From: Gemmatimonadota bacterium
GTDB taxonomy: Bacteria; Gemmatimonadota; Gemmatimonadetes; Longimicrobiales; UBA6960
NCBI GenBank assembly: GCA_022564535.1
Contig: JADFLD010000105.1
Location: forward strand, 1-7,037
Direction: 5' to 3'
DNA: 7,037 bases
The position numbers and the translations under genes are program-made. Shown here piece by piece: positions 1 to 5,305 of the stretch (its first letter is position 1; each line of letters starts with the position of its first letter). Below the pieces are notes generated by a model. That model was given only the letters and a program-made list of their open reading frames with translations, was not told the origin of the DNA and did not search any database.

Positions 1-1
1 G

Positions 2-877
2 AGGTCGCTTCTCGAGGGCGGTGTGAGCTCTGCGCCCCCGGGGTCCGTCGAGCTGGCCCGACTCGACGACGGGCGCACCGTCGCGTTGGCGCGTGACCCG
101 AGCCTCGGCGAGATCGACGTGTTCTTCCTCGCGCTCCATGGCGGTAGCGGCGAGGACGGGACGATCCAGGCTTTGCTCGACGTGGCGGGCGTTACGTACA
201 CTGGCAGTGATCGACTCGGCTGCTCGCTCGCGATGGACAAGGATGTCAGCAAGCGCCTCCTGCGCGACGCCGGCATACGGACGCCCGACTGGCTGACCGG
301 CTCGCCTACGGCGGACGAGGTCGAAGACGCGCTCGGGTTGCCCGTGATCGTGAAGGCTGCCGGCGGCGGGTCATCGCTCCGCCTCGTTCTCGCCCACGAC
401 CGGACGGAGCTCGAAGCCGCAATCGAGGAGAGTGTCACGTGGGATGACGTCGTCCTGTTCGAGCGCTATCACGCAGGAAGGGAGTTCACGGTTGCGGTCG
501 TCGGTGGAGAGACGTTTCCCGTGGGAGAGATCATTCCCGAGCATGAGATCTTCGATTACGCGTGCAAGTATCAGGCGGGACTGGCACAGGAAGTCTTTCC
601 GGCGGAGATCCCGGACGAGGTGTCTCGGCGCCTGCGCGCGCTGGCCCTCCGAGTGCACGCGGTCCTCCGGCTCCGAGACTACTCTCGGGTCGACTTCATT
701 CTGGACGACAGCGGCGAGGCTTGGTGCCTCGAGGCGAACGCCCTTCCCGGAATGACCGCCAATAGCCTCCTTCCCAAGGGCGCCCAGGCAGCCGGCGTCG
801 GCTTCCCGGAGTTGTGTGACCGGATCGCTCGACTCGCGTCTTCACGGCGCCGCGTGCATTCTACCGACGGGGCGTGA
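2..877 (+). CDS. D-alanine--D-alanine ligase-like ATP-grasp enzyme, 5' partial
   Basis: ATP-grasp ligase of the Ddl family, expected to join two D-alanines using ATP in the cytoplasm for peptidoglycan precursors. The frame is open to the left edge. A GTG at 23 could start a 284-residue protein, but Ddl proteins carry an N-terminal substrate-binding region before the LALHG segment that is mostly missing here, so I treat the gene as truncated by the window. Numbering from GTG 23: the LALHGGSGEDGT motif is at 37-47, the AMDK motif at 70-73, the ATP-contacting lysine is K111, and the serine loop GGGSS is at 114-118. The active-site DYACKY segment is at 178-183. R222 and D224 sit in SRVDF, and E237 and N239 in LEANALPGMT (metal binding). 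The serine loop reads GSSLR rather than the usual GSSVG, so the family is firm but exact substrate is less so. No partner gene for cell-wall synthesis is visible. The rhomboid start is 80 bases downstream. Confidence 0.87.
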   Translation, partial: RSLLEGGVSSAPPGSVELARLDDGRTVALARDPSLGEIDVFFLALHGGSGEDGTIQALLDVAGVTYTGSDRLGCSLAMDKDVSKRLLRDAGIRTPDWLTGSPTADEVEDALGLPVIVKAAGGGSSLRLVLAHDRTELEAAIEESVTWDDVVLFERYHAGREFTVAVVGGETFPVGEIIPEHEIFDYACKYQAGLAQEVFPAEIPDEVSRRLRALALRVHAVLRLRDYSRVDFILDDSGEAWCLEANALPGMTANSLLPKGAQAAGVGFPELCDRIARLASSRRRVHSTDGA

Positions 878-900
878 CCTGCGAAGGCGTCTAAGGTCAC
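874..900. repeat. Inverted repeat across the ligase stop codon
   Basis: GTGACCT at 874-880 is the exact reverse complement of AGGTCAC at 894-900, with a 13-base loop between them. The left arm contains the TGA stop codon. No T-run follows, so it is not a classical intrinsic terminator. It could be a weak RNA hairpin at the end of the message, a palindromic protein site, or chance. Confidence 0.35.
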
Positions 901-957
901 CAGGAACCCGGCGCCTGAGTGCGGGGTTCGATAGGACTCCCATGTCCCCGGCGCTCC

Positions 958-1794
958 ATGAGCTACGATACTCGCTTCGGCTTCAGCTTCCTGCTCACCC
1001 CCATGGTGAAGCGGTTGTTGATCGCGAATGTGGTCGTTTTCGTGGTCACGCTGGCGGTGGGGCGGGGGTTCATGTTCGAGTGGTTCGCGTTCCAACCCAG
1101 GCAGATCATCTTCCGGCCCTGGGGCCCCATCACCTACATGTTTCTCCACGCGGACCTCGGGCATCTGGCCGTCAACATGCTGGTGCTCTTCTTCTTCGGT
1201 CCGCCGCTAGAGAGTCGGTGGGGCGAACGGGAATTTTTGCGGTACTTCGTCGTGTGTGGACTGGGGGGCGTCGCGCTCAGCTTCCTGTTCCTCCCGGCAT
1301 CGATCGTGGGGGCCTCGGCGGCCACGTTCGGGGTGATGCTCGCTTTCGCGATGAATTGGCCGAACGCGCCGATCTACGTCTTCGGAATTTTCCCCGTATT
1401 GGCGAAGTACCTGGTCGGCTTCCTGGCCCTGTCGAACCTGTTGAGCGCGGTGGGCAGCACCCAAGGCGGCGGCAGCATCGCGCACTTCGCCCACTTGGGG
1501 GGGCTCGTCGCCGGTTTCCTCTACCTCAAGGCTGATTGGCGTACCGGCAAGGCCATCAAGGGCTTCAAGCGTGCGGCCATGAAGAGACGTCGCCTCGCGA
1601 TCGTGCCGCGCGAGGACGGCGAACAGCAGCACGCGCAGGGCAGCGCGCCCGGCAAGACGAGCCGTGAAGATTCGGCGCTCTATGACAAGGTCGACGCGGT
1701 GCTCGACAAGATTTCCGCGAAGGGAATGTCTTCCCTGACTCGTGCGGAACTGAATCTGCTCGACGAAGTCTCCAAGAAGCACCGCACGAACTGA
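958..1794 (+). CDS. Rhomboid family intramembrane serine protease
   Basis: Predicted six-helix inner-membrane protease that cleaves transmembrane substrates with a Ser-His dyad. From ATG 958 (278 residues), hydrophobic segments lie near 18-36, 55-80, 93-112, 116-133, 146-165 and 175-191. H69 and N73 match the conserved HxxxN of helix 2. The catalytic serine is S120 in GASA, and the catalytic histidine is H179 in AHLGG. The usual GxSG motif has alanine in place of its second glycine. After a basic, polar linker (about 195-238), residues 239-276 form a short helical tail (LYDKVDAVLDKIS, then SLTRAELNLL) like the C-terminal DUF6576-type segment of many rhomboids. The start was chosen because the family usually begins a few residues before TPMVKRLLIANV. 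An in-frame GTG at 919 would add 13 unconvincing residues. No clear Shine-Dalgarno precedes 958. The substrate cannot be told from the sequence. Confidence 0.9.
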   Translation: MSYDTRFGFSFLLTPMVKRLLIANVVVFVVTLAVGRGFMFEWFAFQPRQIIFRPWGPITYMFLHADLGHLAVNMLVLFFFGPPLESRWGEREFLRYFVVCGLGGVALSFLFLPASIVGASAATFGVMLAFAMNWPNAPIYVFGIFPVLAKYLVGFLALSNLLSAVGSTQGGGSIAHFAHLGGLVAGFLYLKADWRTGKAIKGFKRAAMKRRRLAIVPREDGEQQHAQGSAPGKTSREDSALYDKVDAVLDKISAKGMSSLTRAELNLLDEVSKKHRTN

Positions 1795-1858
1795 GGCCGA
1801 CCGCGCCTCCGGGTGACCGTGGGAAGGCTGTGGTGTCTCTACCTTCTCGCCGTAGCTA

Positions 1859-1874
1859 GGCGACGATGGTCGCC
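1859..1874. terminator. Small perfect hairpin between rhomboid and peptidase genes
   Basis: GGCGAC at 1859-1864 pairs perfectly with GTCGCC at 1869-1874 around a GATG loop. It lies 65 bases after the rhomboid stop. The following bases (gttcctgctcc) are pyrimidine-leaning but not a T-run, so a terminator role is tentative. The rest of the 167-base gap shows no clear promoter. A T-rich patch, gtttttcaac, stands at 1921-1930. Confidence 0.3.
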
Positions 1875-1961
1875 GTTCCTGCTCCAACCCTCGCGATACC
1901 CCTGCGCGGGCCCCACTGTAGTTTTTCAACAGCCTTCTGAGAGACTCCGAAGAGGTAAGCC

Positions 1962-4250
1962 ATGATGTGGATGAGTGCTGTGGGCGTTGTTCGGCGACAC
2001 GCGGGTCTGGTCGGAGTGCTGTTCCTCTCCGCCTGTGGAGGCGCCTCGCCACCGGCTCAGCCGCCGGCGCCGGCCCAGCAAGATTCCTCCGCAGCGGAGT
2101 CGACGCCTGAGGCGACTCCGCAAGCCGAGGCGGCGCCCGCCTCCGTCGAGCCCCGACCGTTCGTCTATGGGGTCGACCTCGACACCATTCAGGCCGGCCC
2201 GTTCGATCAGGGCAAGATGTGGACGTTCGAATTCCCTCCGCTTGACTACTTGGAGGAGACGTACGGCTTCCGTCCGGATGAGGCGTGGCTAGAGAAGGCG
2301 CGCCTTGGTGCGCTCAGGATTCCGAGTTGCTCCGCGTCGTTCGTGTCCCCCAACGGCTTGGTCCTGACCAACCACCACTGCGCTCGTGAGTTCGTGTCGC
2401 AAGTCTCAGGCGACGGGGAATCGCTCCTCGACGATGGGCTCGTGGCCAAGGATCTGGCGGATGAGCGTCCCGTCGAAGACTTCGAGGCCGATCAGCTCGT
2501 CGACATCGTGGACGTGACCGAGGAGGTTAACGCGGCGCTCGACGCGTTGCCCTCGGCCGAGAGAGCCGACGCTCGCGAGAGCCTCCTCGAGGAAATCGAG
2601 GAGCGTGTCCTCCAGGAACACGGGGGAGAGGATTCCGGTCATGTCGTCGAGATGATCTCGCTGTACAACGGGGCCCGTACGTCGGCGTATGTCTTTCGCC
2701 GCTACACGAACGTCAAGCTCGTCATGGCTCCCGAGCTCCAGATCGGCTTCTTCGGCGGGGACCCGGACAACTTCACGTATCCGCGCTATAACCTCGACTT
2801 CTCTTTCTTCCGCATCTACGACGACGACGGAGAGCCGCTCGCGAGCGATTCGTACTTCGCGTTCGACGCTGACGGACTCCAGGACGGGGATCCGATCTTC
2901 ATCATCGGGAATCCCGGATCGACGAGCCGACTCCAGACCGTCGCCGAGCTCGAGTTCCGCCGCGACGTCAGCGACCGTTCCGTCATCGGGTTGCTCCGCA
3001 CGCGCATGGCGGTCCTGGACGCATACATCGCGGCCCACCCAGAGGAGGCGGAGGAGCGTGACCTCAGGAACAGCTACTTCGGCCTGGCCAATTCCCTGAA
3101 GGCGTACAAAGGGCAGGTCGGAGGACTCGAGGACCCTCTGATCATCGCACGGCGTCGAGCCACGGAGCGGGACTTCCAGACCGCGATCGATGCGGACCCC
3201 GAGCTCGCAGCTCGCTACGGTTCGCTCATTGGCGAGCTCGCGTTGTTGCAGGAGCAGAAGGCCGCCCAGGCGCCGGGCTTCGGCGCTTTCCTCGCGATGA
3301 CCAGTTCCGACATGGAGTCTGCCACGCTTCACCGGGCTCTGATTGCGTTCCAAATCCTGAGCGCTCGTCAGGGTGGGGCCCCGCCCGAGGCGATCGAGGG
3401 GCTCGTCGAGGAGCTTCACGCCGTGCCCGATCAGGCGATCGAGCTGGATCAGGCGTTCGTAGAGGCCCGCTTCCGCGACTTCGAGAACTTCTACGGCGTC
3501 GGCTCTCCGCTGGCGTCGGCGGTCCTGCAAGGGCAGAGCGTCGAGGCTCGGGCGTCGGCCGTGGTGACGGGATCTCAGCTTCAGGACTCCGCGAGCGCGG
3601 TGGAGGCGATCGAGAGCGGTTCGCTCACCATGGCAGACCCTGCAGTCGGCGTCGTGCGTGCGTATCTGCCCGCGTTCAGCGCCTTTCAACAGGTCGTGGC
3701 GGGGGTCTTTCCACAGGAGGAAGAGATCGCTGCCGAGCTCGGGCGCGCCCGCTTCGAAATCTACGGAACCGAAGTGCCCCCCGACGCGACGTTCTCGCTG
3801 CGCATCGCGGACGGCATCGTGGGTGGGTACGACTACAACGGCACATGGGCGCCGGCGTTTACCACGATGTACGGCCTGTACGATCGTCACTATTCACACG
3901 CGGGCGACGAAGACTGGGCCCTACCCGATCGCTGGGTGAACCCACCGGAGACGCTGGATCTGTCGACGCCCATGAACTTCGTGTCGAGTGCCGACATCAT
4001 CGGCGGAAATTCGGGATCTCCGGTCCTCGACGCCGACCTGGAAGTGGTGGGCGTCGTCTTCGACGGCAACATCGAGAGCCTGCCGGGAGACTACATCTAT
4101 CTCCCCGATTCGAATCGGTCTGTCACCGTGGATGTCCGTGCGATTCTGGAGGCTCTGGACAAGATCTACGATCTCGATCGCCTCGTGCTCGAGCTTACGA
4201 CGGGGCAGCTCGTGGAGACCGAAGCGGAGGCCGATCGACTGCGTCGTTGA
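1962..4250 (+). CDS. S46 family dipeptidyl-peptidase (DPP7-like), lipoprotein
   Basis: Secreted serine exopeptidase that releases dipeptides from peptide N-termini, with a chymotrypsin-type fold. The protein has 762 residues; characterised S46 enzymes have about 700-720, and the excess is N-terminal. Residues 1-25 are a signal peptide with basic R11-R12, a hydrophobic core and lipobox LSAC, predicting lipidation of C25. G26 at +2 suggests outer-membrane sorting. Residues 27-66 are a Pro/Ala/Gln/Glu-rich tether. The catalytic triad is H139 (TNHHC), D279 (NLDFS) and S684 (GGNSGSP). C123 and C140 could pair as a disulfide. Eighteen residues after the serine is G702 (FDGN). DPP7 has Gly here, whereas DPP11, which prefers acidic P1 residues, has Arg, so preference for hydrophobic P1 residues is inferred. 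F271 stands where the family usually has Trp (DNWxWPR). AGAGG at 1951-1955 supports ATG 1962; ATGs at 1965 and 1971 are alternatives. Confidence 0.94.
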   Translation: MMWMSAVGVVRRHAGLVGVLFLSACGGASPPAQPPAPAQQDSSAAESTPEATPQAEAAPASVEPRPFVYGVDLDTIQAGPFDQGKMWTFEFPPLDYLEETYGFRPDEAWLEKARLGALRIPSCSASFVSPNGLVLTNHHCAREFVSQVSGDGESLLDDGLVAKDLADERPVEDFEADQLVDIVDVTEEVNAALDALPSAERADARESLLEEIEERVLQEHGGEDSGHVVEMISLYNGARTSAYVFRRYTNVKLVMAPELQIGFFGGDPDNFTYPRYNLDFSFFRIYDDDGEPLASDSYFAFDADGLQDGDPIFIIGNPGSTSRLQTVAELEFRRDVSDRSVIGLLRTRMAVLDAYIAAHPEEAEERDLRNSYFGLANSLKAYKGQVGGLEDPLIIARRRATERDFQTAIDADPELAARYGSLIGELALLQEQKAAQAPGFGAFLAMTSSDMESATLHRALIAFQILSARQGGAPPEAIEGLVEELHAVPDQAIELDQAFVEARFRDFENFYGVGSPLASAVLQGQSVEARASAVVTGSQLQDSASAVEAIESGSLTMADPAVGVVRAYLPAFSAFQQVVAGVFPQEEEIAAELGRARFEIYGTEVPPDATFSLRIADGIVGGYDYNGTWAPAFTTMYGLYDRHYSHAGDEDWALPDRWVNPPETLDLSTPMNFVSSADIIGGNSGSPVLDADLEVVGVVFDGNIESLPGDYIYLPDSNRSVTVDVRAILEALDKIYDLDRLVLELTTGQLVETEAEADRLRR

Positions 4251-4341
4251 GCGCCGCGAACGGACACCCGGCTCTTTCAATTTCGGGAAGAGAAGCACAC
4301 GTTACGGGATAGCAAGAGGCGGGGTCTGCCTGTCCAGATTC

Positions 4342-4347
4342 GGAGGT
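4342..4347 (+). promoter_or_regulatory. Strong ribosome binding site for the DUF6159-like gene
   Basis: GGAGGT lies 6 bases before ATG 4354. It settles the start: the frame is open much further upstream, back inside the S46 gene, but that part overlaps the peptidase gene in another frame and encodes nothing recognisable. The 103-base gap after the peptidase holds no convincing terminator or promoter. Confidence 0.8.
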
Positions 4348-4353
4348 GCCGAA

Positions 4354-5193
4354 ATGGCCGGAAGCATTGGGAACAGCATCGCGTTGATGAAGGCGAGCAT
4401 GAACGTTCTGAAGCTCGACAAGGAGCTGCTGGCGTTCCCCATCATGTCGGGTTTCGCGAGCATGCTCGTCATGGCGAGCTTCATCACTCCGATCGTGTTG
4501 ACGGGCGCGGGTGACGTCTTTGGGGGTGACGAGTCTGGATATCTCGCAATGTCGGTGATGTTCCTGTTCTACGTGGTCAACTACACCGTAATCTTCTTCT
4601 TCAACGCCGCCCTCGTCGGCGCTGCGCTCATCCGGTTGGGCGGAGGAGACCCGACGGTCGGTGACGGTCTCGCGATCGCCTCCAAGCGCATGGGTGCCAT
4701 CTTGGGCTACGCCGTGATTTCTGCCACGGTCGGCATGGCCCTGCGCATGATCTCCGAGAGGTCCGGTATTCTCGGGAAGATCGGCGCCGCGTTCGCCGGA
4801 ATGGCGTGGACGCTCTCGACCTACCTCGCCGTTCCGGTACTCGTCACGAAGGACATCGGACCGATCGACGCCATCAAGGAGAGCGCGGCGATCTTCAAGC
4901 GCACATGGGGCGAGCAGGTCACGGGCAACTTCGGCTTGACCTGGGCCATGTTGCTGATCGGGTTGGGTTGGACGGGGATATCGGGAGCCGCGGCCTACCT
5001 GGCGGCCATGGTTTTTGGGCCGGTCGGAGTCTTTGTCGTGATCGGCATCGCGATGCTCGGCTACGTCTTTATCGGACTCCTGGGGTCGGCGCTGGGTGGC
5101 ATCTACACTGCGGTGCTGTATCGCTACGCGATGACCGGTGAGACCGGCTACTTCGACCCGCAGATCATGGGGAGTGCCTTCCGCCCGAAGTGA
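4354..5193 (+). CDS. Polytopic membrane protein, DUF6159-like
   Basis: Integral membrane protein of 279 residues with no known reaction. From ATG 4354 there is a short amphipathic N-terminus (residues 1-24, with a KLDKELLAFP segment at 20-29), then about six hydrophobic stretches near 26-50, 64-95, 114-132, 145-165, 192-218 and 222-256. Between helices is a conserved-looking cytoplasmic-type segment (KDIGPIDAIKESAAIFKRTWGE, about 166-187) and an ending rich in Tyr/Phe (YRYAMTGETGYFDP). The overall pattern, with the LDKELL start and the DAIKES...FKRTWGE loop, recalls the DUF6159 family of uncharacterised bacterial membrane proteins. I assign this from memory. It may be co-transcribed with the S46 peptidase 103 bases upstream, since no clear promoter or terminator separates them. 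A transporter or scaffold role would be a guess. Confidence 0.8.
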   Translation: MAGSIGNSIALMKASMNVLKLDKELLAFPIMSGFASMLVMASFITPIVLTGAGDVFGGDESGYLAMSVMFLFYVVNYTVIFFFNAALVGAALIRLGGGDPTVGDGLAIASKRMGAILGYAVISATVGMALRMISERSGILGKIGAAFAGMAWTLSTYLAVPVLVTKDIGPIDAIKESAAIFKRTWGEQVTGNFGLTWAMLLIGLGWTGISGAAAYLAAMVFGPVGVFVVIGIAMLGYVFIGLLGSALGGIYTAVLYRYAMTGETGYFDPQIMGSAFRPK

Positions 5194-5196
5194 TCG

Positions 5197-5214
5197 CGGA
5201 GGCGTGATCCTCCG
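5197..5214 (+). terminator. Perfect 6-bp hairpin just after the membrane-protein stop
   Basis: CGGAGG (5197-5202) and CCTCCG (5209-5214) form a perfect GC-rich stem with a CGTGAT loop, starting 3 bases after the TGA at 5191-5193. Its position between a stop codon and a following promoter suits a transcription terminator. No T-run follows it, so an intrinsic terminator is only possible. It could instead stabilise the 3' end of the message. Confidence 0.4.
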
Positions 5215-5240
5215 GACGGGTGAGAGGGGAAAAGCCTTGC

Positions 5241-5269
5241 TTGCTTGGTCTTGTCGCCCCCCCTAGAAT
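5241..5269 (+). promoter_or_regulatory. Putative sigma70-type promoter for the EF-G-like gene
   Basis: TTGCTT at 5241-5246 (first three bases of the -35 consensus) is followed after exactly 17 bases by TAGAAT at 5264-5269 (five of six -10 consensus bases). Transcription would start near 5276, giving a leader of about 30 bases with GGAG at 5292-5295 ahead of ATG 5306. Placement just upstream of a highly translated-type gene, after a hairpin, supports it. Confidence 0.55.
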
Positions 5270-5305
5270 CGAATCCCCCTCATCGGATCTCGGAGATTTC
5301 GCTAC

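Noticed and set aside
942..1535. Plus-strand ATG at 942 with AGGA at 933-936, opening a 197-codon frame over the rhomboid gene
   Set aside because: Spacing to the AGGA is good, but the frame differs from the rhomboid and its product is Arg/Gly-rich with no homology. It may affect translation of 958 but is not supported as a gene.
1911..1961. T-rich patch before the S46 gene as a promoter
   Set aside because: No -35/-10 pair with acceptable spacing could be found around gtttttcaac.
1207..2052. 281-residue minus-strand frame over the rhomboid gene and the following gap
   Set aside because: Antisense to a conserved gene, arginine-rich, with no domain. It extends through the intergenic region only because stop codons are rare at this GC content.
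2406..3890. 494-residue open frame on the minus strand inside the S46 gene
   Set aside because: It lies wholly antisense to a clearly conserved peptidase, its translation is rich in Arg, Glu, Asp and Val with no recognisable domain, and long antisense frames are common in high-GC coding DNA.
4267..4292. Possible terminator after the S46 gene (CCCG/CGGG or CTCTT/AAGAG pairings)
   Set aside because: Stems are only 4-5 bp, mutually exclusive, with loops over 10 bases and no T-run.
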